From NCBI RefSeq assembly GCF_009650135.1, contig NZ_CP045871.1, forward strand, positions 620,001-684,000: a stretch of 64,000 bases of DNA, given 5' to 3'. The notes beneath the pieces were generated by a model. It saw nothing but the letters and a program-made list of their open reading frames with translations. It was not told where the DNA came from and searched no databases. This DNA comes from Litorivicinus lipolyticus. Lineage in GTDB: Bacteria; Pseudomonadota; Gammaproteobacteria; Pseudomonadales; Litorivicinaceae. This document shows, in pieces, positions 24,525 to 33,819 of this stretch (position 1 is its first letter; each line of letters begins with the position of its first letter). The position numbers and the translations under genes were made by a program.

Positions 24525-25655
24525 ATGACATTACTGACTTGGTTACGTGAACTGGACACCCGTCAGGGTTCGGACCTTTACCTGTCGACGGCAGCACCGG
24601 CGACCGTGCGGGTTAACGGGGTGATGCAGCCGATCGGCGAGCCGCTGGCCACTGGTGCCGTCGCGGGGCTGTTAGCCGGGGTCACCAGTGCGGCCCAAAA
24701 AGCCGAGTTCGCGGCCAAGCCGGAACTTAACTTCGCGGTGTCCGAGCCGGGCCTGGGGCGTTTCCGCATCAACGCCTTTAAACAGCGCGGCGAGGTCAGC
24801 ATCGTCGCCCGTGCCATCAAGACCGACATACCCAGCATTGCGTCGTTGGGGTTGCCGCCGCTGCTAAAACAGTTATCGATGGCGCCACGCGGCCTGATCT
24901 TATTCGTTGGTGCCACCGGCAGCGGCAAATCAACCTCGTTGGCGTCGATGGTCGACTACCGCAATGCCAATGCGGCCGGGCACATCATCACCATCGAGGA
25001 TCCGATTGAATTTGTTCACGCGCACAAGCAATCGGTGGTCAACCAGCGCGAGGTCGGGATGGACACCGACACCTACCAGGACGCCCTCGAAAACACCCTG
25101 CGCCAGGCCCCGGACGTCATTTTGATCGGCGAAATTCGAACCCGTGAAACCATGGAACACGCGATCGCCTTTGCCGAAACGGGCCACCTGTGCCTGTCGA
25201 CCTTGCACGCCAATAACGCCAATCAAGCCTTGGATCGCATTATTAACTTTTTCCCCGAGGAGCGACGCGACCAGTTGCTGATGGACCTGTCATTGAACTT
25301 GCGCGGGATTGTGTCCCAGCGTTTGGTTAAAACGGTTAGCAGTGCGCGCACCGCCGCGGTCGAAATTCTATTGGGCACACCCCGGGTCAGCGACTTGATA
25401 CGTCAGGGCGAGGTGGGACTGCTCAAAGAAGCCATGGAGCAGGCCGGAACCGAGGGCATGGTGACCTTTGATGCGGCGCTGTTGGCGTTATGGAAATCAG
25501 GGGCCGTTAGCCTGGACGAGGCGCTGCGCAATGCGGACAGTGAAAACAACCTGCGTTTGGCCATTAATCTGGTCGAGCAGCGCCAAGCGGACGGCAGCGA
25601 TGCCGGTTGGTCATTGACGCCAAACCAAGAGGCCCCGGGCCAGCGGTTGCGTTGA
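24525..25655 (+). CDS. pilU: Type IV pilus retraction ATPase, PilU-type
   Basis: The 376-residue hexameric ATPase shows a PilT-like N-terminal domain (LDTRQGSDLYLSTAAPATVR), Walker A GATGSGKST near 129-137, the Asp box TIEDPIEFVH, a Walker B in VILIGEIRTRETM, and the His box STLHANNANQALDRI. The segment DLSLNLRGIVSQRLV and the C-terminal extension favour PilU over PilT. It should drive pilus retraction together with PilT, at the inner membrane. The ATG at 24525 is preferred (AGG 8 bases upstream) over the GTG two codons earlier. It stands alone, without pilT. Confidence 0.87.
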   Translation: MTLLTWLRELDTRQGSDLYLSTAAPATVRVNGVMQPIGEPLATGAVAGLLAGVTSAAQKAEFAAKPELNFAVSEPGLGRFRINAFKQRGEVSIVARAIKTDIPSIASLGLPPLLKQLSMAPRGLILFVGATGSGKSTSLASMVDYRNANAAGHIITIEDPIEFVHAHKQSVVNQREVGMDTDTYQDALENTLRQAPDVILIGEIRTRETMEHAIAFAETGHLCLSTLHANNANQALDRIINFFPEERRDQLLMDLSLNLRGIVSQRLVKTVSSARTAAVEILLGTPRVSDLIRQGEVGLLKEAMEQAGTEGMVTFDAALLALWKSGAVSLDEALRNADSENNLRLAINLVEQRQADGSDAGWSLTPNQEAPGQRLR

Positions 25656-25724
25656 TCGCAAGGATCTGGACGTGCAACTTGTGCCGGCCTACACTGGCAA
25701 CTTGTATCACCTAGGTATCACAAA

Positions 25725-26426
25725 TTGTTCGCACTCAACGCCACCGACTACCCCTTACTGATTCTGACGCTGGGTTCCAATGACCCGGTCAAGCTGGATC
25801 AGTGGTTCGCAAGTTCCGTGACCCAGGCGCCGGATATGCTGTCGCGTCCGTGGATCATCGATTTAGGCAGCTTCCCCGGTCACGTCGACATCGGCGAAAT
25901 GGTCCGCGTGTGCCGCAAGTTTGGCGTCACCCTAGCGGGTGTGATGGGCGCCGGTGGTGGAGCCCTCAGCCAAGCCAGCGCGATGGGCTTGGCGTGTCTG
26001 CCGAACGCTGACCATCTGGCGGTGTTGCCGGTCGTCCAGCCCGCCGCTGAAGCGCCGCCATCGCCGGCCCCGGTCGCGCCTACCGCGGACGGTGCGCGTG
26101 TGGTCGCAAGCCCTGTGCGCTCCGGCCAACAGGTCTGGGCGCAGCACCAAGACCTGGTCTTGCTGGGCACCGTCAGCGCCGCCGCCGAGGTCATGGCGGA
26201 TGGCAATGTGCACTGTTACGGGACCCTGCGCGGTCGCGTTGCGGCCGGCGTTAGTGGCAACGAAAACGCCCGGGTATTCGTCCGCAAACTCGAGGCCCAG
26301 GTGGTCTCGATCGCCGGGGTTTACATGGCCGAGGAAGAGCTGGCCGCACTGCCGCAGTGGGGTCAATCGGCTATGTTTAGCTTGGTGGATCATCGTCTAC
26401 AGGTTGCCGCCTTACCCGATTCCTAG
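25725..26426 (+). CDS. minC: Septum site-determining protein MinC
   Basis: A 233-residue MinC with an N-terminal FtsZ-inhibiting domain (about 1-105), a Pro/Ala-rich linker (about 105-130) and the C-terminal right-handed beta-helix. The beta-helix contains VRSGQQVWAQHQDLVLLGTV, SAAAEVMADGNVHCYGTLRG and RVAAGVSGNENARVF, the conserved MinD-binding face. Only a TTG start at 25725 fits, which suggests modest translation. It is first in the minCDE order and blocks Z-ring assembly away from mid-cell. Confidence 0.93.
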   Translation: MFALNATDYPLLILTLGSNDPVKLDQWFASSVTQAPDMLSRPWIIDLGSFPGHVDIGEMVRVCRKFGVTLAGVMGAGGGALSQASAMGLACLPNADHLAVLPVVQPAAEAPPSPAPVAPTADGARVVASPVRSGQQVWAQHQDLVLLGTVSAAAEVMADGNVHCYGTLRGRVAAGVSGNENARVFVRKLEAQVVSIAGVYMAEEELAALPQWGQSAMFSLVDHRLQVAALPDS

Positions 26427-26471
26427 GTAGCAAATCCCGCTATTCAGGGTCCGCACGTGCGTGTTAATGTA

Positions 26472-26503
26472 GTGGGGTATAAACTCACTCAGGGATACCC
26501 CAC
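26472..26503 (+). promoter_or_regulatory. Hairpin enclosing the minD ribosome site
   Basis: A perfect 9-bp inverted repeat, GTGGGGTAT and ATACCCCAC, encloses a 14-nt loop that carries the AGGG of the ribosome-binding site. It ends immediately before the GTG start of minD. In the minC-minD mRNA this stem-loop could control access of ribosomes to minD. Confidence 0.7.
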
Positions 26504-27316
26504 GTGGCTAAGATCATCACCGTCACCTCGGGCAAAGGCGGCGTCGGTAAAACGACATCGAGTGCCGCCATTGCCACTGGACTTGCGCAAAAAGGACACA
26601 AAACCTGTGTCATCGACTTTGACGTCGGCCTGCGTAACCTCGATTTGATCATGGGCGTGGAACGCCGCGTGGTTTATGACTTTGTTAATGTTATCCAGGG
26701 CGAGGCCAGCCTCAACCAAGCGATGATCAAGGACAAACGTACGCCGAACCTGTTCATTTTGCCGGCTTCGCAGACACGCGATAAAGATGCCCTCAGCCAA
26801 GAAGGCGTCGGTCAGGTCTTGAGCGAACTGGTCGACGACCTAGGGTTTGAGTACATTGTCTGTGACAGCCCGGCCGGGATCGAAAAGGGTGCCTTTTTGG
26901 CGCTCTATTACGCCGATGTCGCGATTGTGGTCACCAACCCCGAAGTCAGCTCGGTGCGCGATTCGGACCGGATCTTGGGCATCTTGCAAAGCAAGTCTAA
27001 AAAAGCTGAGGACGGCGGCCAGATCGAAGAGCACCTGCTGCTGACTCGCTATAGCCCAGAACGCGTCGACAAGGGCGAAATGCTGTCGCTCGAAGACGTC
27101 CAGGACATCTTGTCGATTGACGTGTTGGGCGTGATTCCGGAGTCGCCGGACGTGTTGTCAGCGTCCAATGCCGGCGAGCCGGTGATCAAAGCGGTGGATA
27201 CCGATGCCGGTCAAGCCTACCAAGACGCCGTCGATCGACTGTTGGGCGAAGAGCGCCCGTTGCGCTTCTTGACGGCCAAAAAACGCGGCTTCTTTAGCCG
27301 AGTATTGGGGGGTTAA
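26504..27316 (+). CDS. minD: Septum site-determining ATPase MinD
   Basis: The 270-residue ParA-type ATPase has the deviant Walker A KGGVGKTT near the N-terminus, the Walker B region DFDVGLRNLDLIMG, CDSPAGIE and a C-terminal amphipathic helix (KKRGFFSRVLGG). The helix binds the inner membrane in the ATP-bound dimer. MinD recruits MinC and is released by MinE. The start is GTG, directly after the hairpin at 26472-26503, and minE follows after 4 bp. Confidence 0.96.
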   Translation: MAKIITVTSGKGGVGKTTSSAAIATGLAQKGHKTCVIDFDVGLRNLDLIMGVERRVVYDFVNVIQGEASLNQAMIKDKRTPNLFILPASQTRDKDALSQEGVGQVLSELVDDLGFEYIVCDSPAGIEKGAFLALYYADVAIVVTNPEVSSVRDSDRILGILQSKSKKAEDGGQIEEHLLLTRYSPERVDKGEMLSLEDVQDILSIDVLGVIPESPDVLSASNAGEPVIKAVDTDAGQAYQDAVDRLLGEERPLRFLTAKKRGFFSRVLGG

Positions 27317-27320
27317 TGGC

Positions 27321-27569
27321 ATGAGTTTCCTGTCCCTATTTCAGAAAAAGCGCGACACGGCCAAGACCGCCAAAGAGCGCCTGCAGATCGTTATCGCCCA
27401 CGAGCGTGACCGCGCCGCGGGCCCCGATTTTCTGCCGGAACTCCAGCGCGAGATCATGCAAGTGGTCAGCAAATACGTCGATATCGATATGGACCAGATC
27501 AATATCCAACTGGACCGTGATGGTGATTGCGCCGTGTTGGAACTGAACGTCACGCTGCCGGATGACTGA
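27321..27569 (+). CDS. minE: Cell division topological specificity factor MinE
   Basis: The 82-residue protein begins with the membrane-targeting helix MSFLSLFQKKRDTAK. The anti-MinCD segment RLQIVIAHERDR follows, then the dimerising domain (LPELQREIMQVVSKYVDID). Length and sequence are standard. The last 8 bp overlap the sbcB start, so the exonuclease is probably translated from the min transcript. Confidence 0.95.
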   Translation: MSFLSLFQKKRDTAKTAKERLQIVIAHERDRAAGPDFLPELQREIMQVVSKYVDIDMDQINIQLDRDGDCAVLELNVTLPDD

Positions 27570-29001
27570 CCGCCGATTCGTATTTTATGATTACGAAACG
27601 ACTGGCCTTGACCCAGCATTGGATCGGCCGGTTCAGTTCGCCGCCACGGTGGCGGGCCCTGATCTAGCACCACTCGAGGACATCGAGTTCAAGGCGCGTT
27701 TGGCGGGGGACGTGATTCCCGGTCCTTACGCGACCTTGGTGCATGGCCTAACCCCCCAGCAACTGGATACCGAGGGCCTTCCTGAAAACGAGTTCGCGCA
27801 ACGCGTGCTCGATGTGTTGGGCCACGGTCACCAGATCGTGATGGGCTATAACACCGCCGGCTTTGACGACCCCTTCACCCAGCATCTGATGTGGCGCAAC
27901 TTCCAGTCGCCCTACGGCTGGCAGTTCGAAAACCAATCCTTGCGCTATGACCTGCTGCCGATCGTGCGTGCGGCCTATGTGTTGGCCCACGACGCCTTGG
28001 TCTGGCCTGAATTGGACGGCGCCGTCTCGATGAAGCTGGACCAGCTCGCGCCGGCCAACGGTATCAGCCACAGCAATGCCCACGACGCGCTGGCGGACAC
28101 ACAGGCCACGCGGGCACTGGCCGCCATCGTGCGGACCCAGGCGCCGACGCTGTGGGATGCCTGTATCGCCCAGGCCGATAAAAAAAATGTGCTGTCGTTG
28201 TTGGCTGATGCCCAATCGGGCGTCGGTGTGCTGCTGCACATTGATGGCAGCTTTGGCCGCGAACGCGGCTACGCGGGTCTGATTTACCCACTGGGGGCCA
28301 GCGCCAGCAACCCCAATGAATGGTACTGCATCGATTTGGGAATGGATCTGTCGGCGCTGGAAACCCTGGACGCTGAAGCTTTGCGTGCGGCCCTATTTAC
28401 GCCCCGAGCTGAGCGCGCGGCCGACCACCCGCAGGTTGGCTTGCGGCGGCTTCGGATTAACCGCGCCTGTGCGCTGTTTCCGCTGGAATGGTTGAAAGAC
28501 AATCCGACCGCACTGTTATTAACCGGTATTGATCGGGGTGCGTTGATGGCCCAACGCGCGCGCATTCGTGCCCGCGATGCGGCGCACTGGTGGACCCTGG
28601 CCGAAGCCGTCTTTCAGCACGACCTTAAGCCCTCGACCTGGGCGGATGCACAGCTTTACGATGGCTTTGTCGGGCGCATGGACGAGGCCAAGATGCGCCA
28701 GGTGCGAACCGCGTCCAGCGACGACTTGGTGTCGACACCGCCGGAGTTCGAGGATGCGCGTTTACGCGCCATGTTGCCGTTGTATATCGCGCGCAATTTC
28801 CCAGACAAGCTGGGGCCGGGCGACTACAAGCGTTGGACACGCTACCGCTCGCAACGCTGGCAGCTGGAAGGTACCCGCGCGATGACTGTGCACAGTTACC
28901 AAGCCCAGATGCAAGAACTGGCCGCCCAGGCATTGGCGCCGGAAAAAATGGCGTTGTTGGAACAGCTAGAGCAGTGGGTGCTTAAACACTCACCCTATTA
29001 G
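27562..29001 (+). CDS. sbcB: Exodeoxyribonuclease I
   Basis: The 479-residue protein has the DEDDh exonuclease core: FVFYDYETTGLDPALDRPVQ with the first Asp-x-Glu, VMGYNTAGFDDPFTQHLMWR with the second Asp, and HDALADTQATRALA with the last His and Asp. The ExoI-specific SH3-like and helical regions follow, including LRINRACALFPLEWL. It degrades single-stranded DNA from 3' to 5' in recombination and mismatch repair. Coupling to minE by an 8-bp overlap is unusual compared with E. coli. Confidence 0.95.
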   Translation: MTDRRFVFYDYETTGLDPALDRPVQFAATVAGPDLAPLEDIEFKARLAGDVIPGPYATLVHGLTPQQLDTEGLPENEFAQRVLDVLGHGHQIVMGYNTAGFDDPFTQHLMWRNFQSPYGWQFENQSLRYDLLPIVRAAYVLAHDALVWPELDGAVSMKLDQLAPANGISHSNAHDALADTQATRALAAIVRTQAPTLWDACIAQADKKNVLSLLADAQSGVGVLLHIDGSFGRERGYAGLIYPLGASASNPNEWYCIDLGMDLSALETLDAEALRAALFTPRAERAADHPQVGLRRLRINRACALFPLEWLKDNPTALLLTGIDRGALMAQRARIRARDAAHWWTLAEAVFQHDLKPSTWADAQLYDGFVGRMDEAKMRQVRTASSDDLVSTPPEFEDARLRAMLPLYIARNFPDKLGPGDYKRWTRYRSQRWQLEGTRAMTVHSYQAQMQELAAQALAPEKMALLEQLEQWVLKHSPY

Positions 29002-29165
29002 TCCAGCGCAGTCGCCGCGGATTCCAGCAGGTGCGGAATGCCATTGACGATAGGAAAGCGCACGCCGGCCTGTTCGGAGTCCAGGGACTCGGTCAGCGGG
29101 TTGTAGGTTAGCGGCCCGCCGCTGATGGGGCACACCAAGAGTGCCAGTACATTCGGATCAATCAT
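28998..29165 (-). CDS. Trm112-family small protein (YcaR-like)
   Basis: A 55-residue protein, MIDPNVLALLVCPISGGPLT, with the FPIVNGIPHLL tail of the Trm112/YcaR family. Only one of the zinc-ligand Cys residues (LLVCP) is kept; the second is replaced in ISGG, as in many gammaproteobacterial members. Bacterial versions are thought to be partners of methyltransferases or glycolipid enzymes. It converges on sbcB with a 4-bp overlap. The longer frame to 29246 is antisense to the hydrolase gene and is not used. Confidence 0.85.
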   Translation of the reverse strand: MIDPNVLALLVCPISGGPLTYNPLTESLDSEQAGVRFPIVNGIPHLLESAATALD

Positions 29166-29193
29166 GGGCGCAGTTTGCCTAGGGAGCACGGCA

Positions 29194-30021
29194 ATGCCAA
29201 CCGTCGAACGCACTTTCTTTGCCCTCGGGCGGGCCGGCGCGCGCATGGCGATTCACGAGCGCGCCGGTTGCGGCGTGCCGATCCTGTGCATACCGGGGTT
29301 AACCCGCAACCACCGCGACTTCGACGGTATTTTGCAGATGTTTCCGAGTCGCCCAGTGATCCGAGTGGACCTGTGCGGGCGTGGTGACAGTGATTGGGAC
29401 AGCGACCCGGCGCGGTACACCCCTGCGGTCTACTTGGCGGACCTGACGGCGTGGCTGGCGACCCGGGCTGAACCGCAGTTTGATGTCATCGGCACCAGTC
29501 TGGGCGGAATTTTGACTATGGGTCTGGCGTCGCAGTTGCCGCAGCGCCTGCGACGTCTGGTGATTAATGACATCGGCCCGGTGATCGAAGCGGCCGGTAT
29601 CGATGCCATTCGAGCCCGTGTCGGCGAGGGTGGACCCTTTGTGAATTGGGCCGAAGCCATCGATGAGGTGCGTGCGGCGCAGTTACCGGCACATCCGCGC
29701 GAAACCGACTGGCCGCGTTTTGCCCGGGCCTTGTGTCGCGCGCGCGATTCCCAGATCGTGTTTGACTATGATCCGGCGATCAGCCAGCAAACTCGCGGCG
29801 CCGAGATTGAGCCGTTTTGGCCGCTCTATCAGTCCACTATTGGCTTGGCGGTGTTGATCATCCGTGGCGAATGCTCGGACTTATTCAGCCCCTCGACCTT
29901 GGCTCGCATGCTCCAGCTCAACCCAGTTGCCGAGGCCTTGATTGTGGCTCAAACCGGTCATGCACCGACCCTTTATGAGCCGGAGTGTGTGGCCGCGATG
30001 GGCCAGTTCCTGGCCGATTGA
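29194..30021 (+). CDS. Alpha/beta hydrolase
   Basis: A 275-residue hydrolase with the oxyanion region CIPGLTRNHRDFDGI, the nucleophile elbow GTSLGGIL (Ser), an acid in RGECSDLFS and a His in QTGHAPTLYEPE. GGGAG precedes the ATG at 29194. The cap region is short. It resembles the proline-iminopeptidase/epoxide-hydrolase-like group of uncharacterised esterases. The substrate cannot be deduced. Confidence 0.85.
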   Translation: MPTVERTFFALGRAGARMAIHERAGCGVPILCIPGLTRNHRDFDGILQMFPSRPVIRVDLCGRGDSDWDSDPARYTPAVYLADLTAWLATRAEPQFDVIGTSLGGILTMGLASQLPQRLRRLVINDIGPVIEAAGIDAIRARVGEGGPFVNWAEAIDEVRAAQLPAHPRETDWPRFARALCRARDSQIVFDYDPAISQQTRGAEIEPFWPLYQSTIGLAVLIIRGECSDLFSPSTLARMLQLNPVAEALIVAQTGHAPTLYEPECVAAMGQFLAD

Positions 30022-30093
30022 CGGGTCCGAGGTGGCCTCGCATACTCAGCGACTCCCGATGGATAAAACTGACCACGGCCGGTCCGGATTGCG

Positions 30094-30603
30094 ATGGTTG
30101 AATTGCTCGACAACGCTGCCAGCCAAACCCTGGTGCTGCGCCCGAATGCTGCCATGCCGTGGCGGCGTAATCTGTATGTGATTGCTATTTTTGGTTTGGG
30201 GATCCTGGGTTTCGCGACCTTTTGGACGATCAAAGGTGTCGTGCTGGCGCTGCCGATGGGGATTTTGGAGCTGATCGGCCTGACGTGGGCGCTGTGGTGG
30301 GTGGCGCGCCAGGCCCAGCGTTGTCAAACCATCGAGCTGACCGCGCATGAAGTCATCATTCAAAGTGGCCGTGACCTGCCGGAGTCTGAATGGCGGTCGG
30401 CGCGGGCATGGACGCGCGTTCAGGTCGACAAACCTAAACGCCGGGGTGATCCGCCACGGGTCTGGTTTTGCTTTAAGGGTGACCAAGTCGAGGTCGGCGG
30501 CTTTTTAAACCGCCGCGACCGTCAGCGCCTGATTCGGATGCTGAAAAAAGTGATCAACGGGCCTGTGCGGATTTCGCCGCCACCGCATCGTCCACGGTCG
30601 TGA
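30094..30603 (+). CDS. DUF2244 membrane protein
   Basis: The 169-residue protein has two membrane helices close together (about residues 26-46 and 50-70: VIAIFGLGILGFATFW and GVVLALPMGILELIGLTWAL). A cytoplasmic domain follows with EVIIQSGRDLPESEW and VEVGGFLNRRDRQRLIRMLK, the DUF2244 pattern. Function unknown; such genes often neighbour cytochrome oxidase genes, but not here. Its last 50 bp overlap the 3' end of the convergent M16 peptidase gene. Confidence 0.8.
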   Translation: MVELLDNAASQTLVLRPNAAMPWRRNLYVIAIFGLGILGFATFWTIKGVVLALPMGILELIGLTWALWWVARQAQRCQTIELTAHEVIIQSGRDLPESEWRSARAWTRVQVDKPKRRGDPPRVWFCFKGDQVEVGGFLNRRDRQRLIRMLKKVINGPVRISPPPHRPRS

Positions 30604-33385
30604 TCGTTAACCGTCCTTCACCGGAGGCCAGCCGCTGCATCAAACCGCGCAGCGATTCCAGGCGCAGGTCCGAAACCGCTTGAATCACCTGCCCACGCCG
30701 CTGGAACTCGGCATCCTGTAACCCGATGGTGTTCCATAAACGCTGACTGCGGGCACTCAGGTTTGGATCTTCCTCGGTTAGCCCAGTTAGCACCGCCGCT
30801 TTGAAGCGCTCAAAGTCGGCCATAGTCATGGTTTCCGTGCGCTCGCTAAACTCGGCCCAGAACGCTTCGGCGGCCAGCTCAATGTCGTTCGGTGTGGTTT
30901 CAGGGGACTGAACCACAAACACCAGTCCGGGTTGGCTGATCAGCGGCATGTAGCCGGCAAATACGATGTAACCCAGTTGCTGCTCCGTGCGCAGCCGCGT
31001 GTAGAACGGGGTTTTGATGACTTGCCCCAGGACCCGATACAGGGCCTCGGATTGGCTGCTTTCGTCGGTGGCGGGCAGGTAAGCCAGCCAGGCGTTGTCG
31101 TTGTGGTCGATGGTGGATGCCAGGCGATCGCCGTCGGCAAAGCGTTGGTTGACGCCGGGCAAGTCATAGGCTGGCGCATCGCTGGCGGGGCGCAGAATCT
31201 GAACCAGGTCATCGGCGATCACGCGTGCTTGCTGATCGGTCAGGTTGCCGTGGGTCATTACGTCGACGCGTGACTCCGCCAGCAATCGGCGCCACACCAT
31301 TTCGACATCGGTCAGCGTGATGGCCTCAGCGGCTGCAAGCTGGTCCGCTGTACTCCAGTACCCGTCAATCAGCGCCACCGGCAAAGCCTGCATTAATTGT
31401 TCGTACGGGGCATCAAGGGCTTGGTCTTTGAGCTCGCGGATCATGTCGGCCTGAATGAGTTCAAAGGCACGGGCGTCGACTTGCGGGTCGGCTGCGGCGT
31501 TAGCCACCAGTGACGCCAGTTTCGGCACCGTCTCGCTGTAGCCCTTGGCAACTAAGCTGATGCCGCTGAGGGTTCGATAGACGTCAAAGCCGAGCCCGGC
31601 AATGCGCGCGGGGTAGGTCTGGGTGTTCAGCTCTTCTTCGATGAGCCGGGTAATGATGCGTGTGGCCACCGATTGCTGAGCCGTCGCGTTTGCAGCCGGC
31701 GTCGCCAGGCGCAAATAAATGTCTGCCCGCGGCTTTAAGAATTGACGGTCCTGCAAGTGCCAGTGCTGGTGGTTGTCGGCTTGAATCAGCAAGTCCGGGG
31801 TGTCGCCGGCGTGACCACTTTGGGATTCCAAATCGAATGCGCTGGCGACAAAGGGGTTGGCCGACGGTAAGTCGGTCGAAAACGATTGCGTGACGCCACG
31901 CGCGCGAGTCCAGCGGCTCAGGCGCTCGGGTTCGATCGGGGTCAGGCTGTAGGGTGTGTCGTACCAGGGCGAATTCAGATCGCCGTCGACGTCAGGGGCG
32001 GAGTAACTTAACAGCAGGTTGTCCGGGGTTAGCGAACCTAAGATCGTGTCGATCATGTCCGGGTCGTACTGGTCCCACGCAAACGGGCCGCGCATTACGT
32101 CCTCTGGGGCGTAACGGGTCAGTGCACTGGCCAGCGCCATGGCGTGGCGTTGGGCTGGCGCGTCCGACAAAAAGCGGAACTCGGTGGCCAAAATCTGGCC
32201 TTGCTCACGATGGCGCCAGTGGTTGATGCCGCGCCGGTCGATCAATGCGATGTGCTCAAACACCAACTCGATGATCTGGTCACGATGTTCGGCTCCGCGC
32301 GGAGTTAACTCGATCCCAACCATAAAAGTCGCGCCGTCTTTGTTGGCGATACCTTGGCCGGCACTCAGGCCCTCGGCCCAGCCGCGCTGGCGCAGCAATG
32401 AGTACAGCGAACCTTCGCCCTCGTGCCCCACCAGGCTGCCGATGTAAGAGGTGGGCTTGGTCCGATAGAGGGTGCCAATTTCGCGGGTCGGGAAAATCAG
32501 TGTCAGGCTGCGCCGATCACGCAAGTTCTGGACCGCCAAGGTATGGCCTAGGGCTTGCTCGGTGAACATCGGTTCTAGCACCACTTGGCGGGTTAGGCGG
32601 CGGTCTTCGATGGCGCTGAATCGCTCGCGAACCATGCGCTCCAGGCTGTCCAGCGGCTCGCGTCCGACCACGCCAAGCGTCATCAGGTTGGCGGAATAAT
32701 GTTGCGTCCAAAATTGGCGCACTTCGTCGGCCAGGTTGTCGCCGCTAAGGGTGTCCAGATTGCCCACTGTGAACTTGGAGAAGGGGTGTTCGGGGTTGAC
32801 CACCTGTTTCAGGGCGTCGAAGTAGCGGCGTCCGTCTTCTTTGATTTTGGCGGTGTACTCACTGTGGACGGCGTTGCGTTCGCGCTCGACCAGGTCGTCG
32901 GTGAACAGTGGGCTGACGAAAAATGCCGCAAACCGATCCAGTGCAGGGGCTAATTGGTCGGCGTCGACATCAAAGTGATAGTTGGTTTGTTCGTAGGCGG
33001 TATAGGCATTTGAGCTGCCGCCATGGGTGGTCAGGAACTGCTGGTATTCGCCGGGTTGCGGAAACGGCTGGGTGCCCAAGAACAGCATGTGCTCCAAGAA
33101 GTGGGCCATGCCAGCACGCTCGCGCGGGTCGGAACCCGCGCCGATCGCCACTTCGAGGGAGGCCGCAGCCTTGTCGGTGTTGGGGTCGCTGACCAGCACC
33201 GCGGTCAAGCCGTTGTCCAACGAGACATAGCGGTACGCGCGGTCTGTGCCGGGACTTACCACTATGTTCACGGGCGACGCTCCTGCAGCCGCGGCGATCC
33301 CGATGGGTCCGGCTGCAAGGGCAACTGCGAGAAGCAAAGTTAGCATTGGCTTGCTAAATTCGAATGTCTGTGTGTATCGCAACAT
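30554..33385 (-). CDS. Secreted M16-family zinc metallopeptidase (pitrilysin/insulinase type)
   Basis: A 943-residue protein with a signal-peptide-like N-terminus (MLRYTQTFEFSKPMLTLLLA and AAGPIGIAAAA). The inverted zinc motif HFLEH lies at about residues 95-99 with the distal Glu in the ERNAVHSEY region about 75 residues on. Pitrilysin-type middle and inactive C-terminal repeats follow. It matches Ptr-like periplasmic peptidases that degrade short peptides inside a closed chamber. It is the last gene after yaaA and an unknown gene, all leftward. An internal ATG at 33346 is an alternative start. Confidence 0.88.
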   Translation of the reverse strand: MLRYTQTFEFSKPMLTLLLAVALAAGPIGIAAAAGASPVNIVVSPGTDRAYRYVSLDNGLTAVLVSDPNTDKAAASLEVAIGAGSDPRERAGMAHFLEHMLFLGTQPFPQPGEYQQFLTTHGGSSNAYTAYEQTNYHFDVDADQLAPALDRFAAFFVSPLFTDDLVERERNAVHSEYTAKIKEDGRRYFDALKQVVNPEHPFSKFTVGNLDTLSGDNLADEVRQFWTQHYSANLMTLGVVGREPLDSLERMVRERFSAIEDRRLTRQVVLEPMFTEQALGHTLAVQNLRDRRSLTLIFPTREIGTLYRTKPTSYIGSLVGHEGEGSLYSLLRQRGWAEGLSAGQGIANKDGATFMVGIELTPRGAEHRDQIIELVFEHIALIDRRGINHWRHREQGQILATEFRFLSDAPAQRHAMALASALTRYAPEDVMRGPFAWDQYDPDMIDTILGSLTPDNLLLSYSAPDVDGDLNSPWYDTPYSLTPIEPERLSRWTRARGVTQSFSTDLPSANPFVASAFDLESQSGHAGDTPDLLIQADNHQHWHLQDRQFLKPRADIYLRLATPAANATAQQSVATRIITRLIEEELNTQTYPARIAGLGFDVYRTLSGISLVAKGYSETVPKLASLVANAAADPQVDARAFELIQADMIRELKDQALDAPYEQLMQALPVALIDGYWSTADQLAAAEAITLTDVEMVWRRLLAESRVDVMTHGNLTDQQARVIADDLVQILRPASDAPAYDLPGVNQRFADGDRLASTIDHNDNAWLAYLPATDESSQSEALYRVLGQVIKTPFYTRLRTEQQLGYIVFAGYMPLISQPGLVFVVQSPETTPNDIELAAEAFWAEFSERTETMTMADFERFKAAVLTGLTEEDPNLSARSQRLWNTIGLQDAEFQRRGQVIQAVSDLRLESLRGLMQRLASGEGRLTITTVDDAVAAKSAQAR

Positions 33386-33417
33386 CTTATTCAGGTCCCA
33401 TAACGAGTGTGATCGAG

Positions 33418-33819
33418 TTACCAAAATGCCTGCCCCCATCGTTCAGGATTGGCCCAGTATTTGGGATTGTTCCAGTCGCGCTGGTGGTTGTAGGTCCCCA
33501 GGTCGTAGCCAAAGCAGGCGACGCCTGCGGGTCCGGGTAAGCCTTTGAACCCTAAACCGAGCAAAGGTTCGCGGTCGTCGGGGCTGGGCTGGTCAATCCA
33601 CAGCGCGATCTGTTGGGCGTACTGATTGCGCAGCTGACCCAGACGGGCAATGGACCGCGCATCCAGCGATGCTAGGCGCACCACGCAGCGGGTAAAGTAC
33701 CGGGCCGGCCACTCGGCCGGGTCGTCGGTCAAGGCTTCGGCACCGGTCTGGCAACCGATGCAGGCGTGGGCGCCGTCGACCGGTTCGAGCGCCGTCAGCC
33801 AGTGTTCAAATGCGTTCAC
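33418..33819 (-). CDS. Hypothetical protein between yaaA and the M16 peptidase
   Basis: The GTG at 33819 overlaps the yaaA stop by 4 bp (GTGA) and gives 133 residues. An ATG at 33846 would lie inside yaaA. The protein has a Cys pair (ACIGCQTG), helices around residues 45-80 and an aromatic, Asn/Trp-rich C-terminus (DWNNPKYWANPERWGQAFW). No signal peptide or membrane helix is visible. I do not recognise a family. Confidence 0.65.
   Translation of the reverse strand: MNAFEHWLTALEPVDGAHACIGCQTGAEALTDDPAEWPARYFTRCVVRLASLDARSIARLGQLRNQYAQQIALWIDQPSPDDREPLLGLGFKGLPGPAGVACFGYDLGTYNHQRDWNNPKYWANPERWGQAFW

Noticed and set aside
25681..25724. Direct repeat GTATCAC-4-GTATCAC before minC considered as operator
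   Set aside because: Only two short units; too little to separate from chance.
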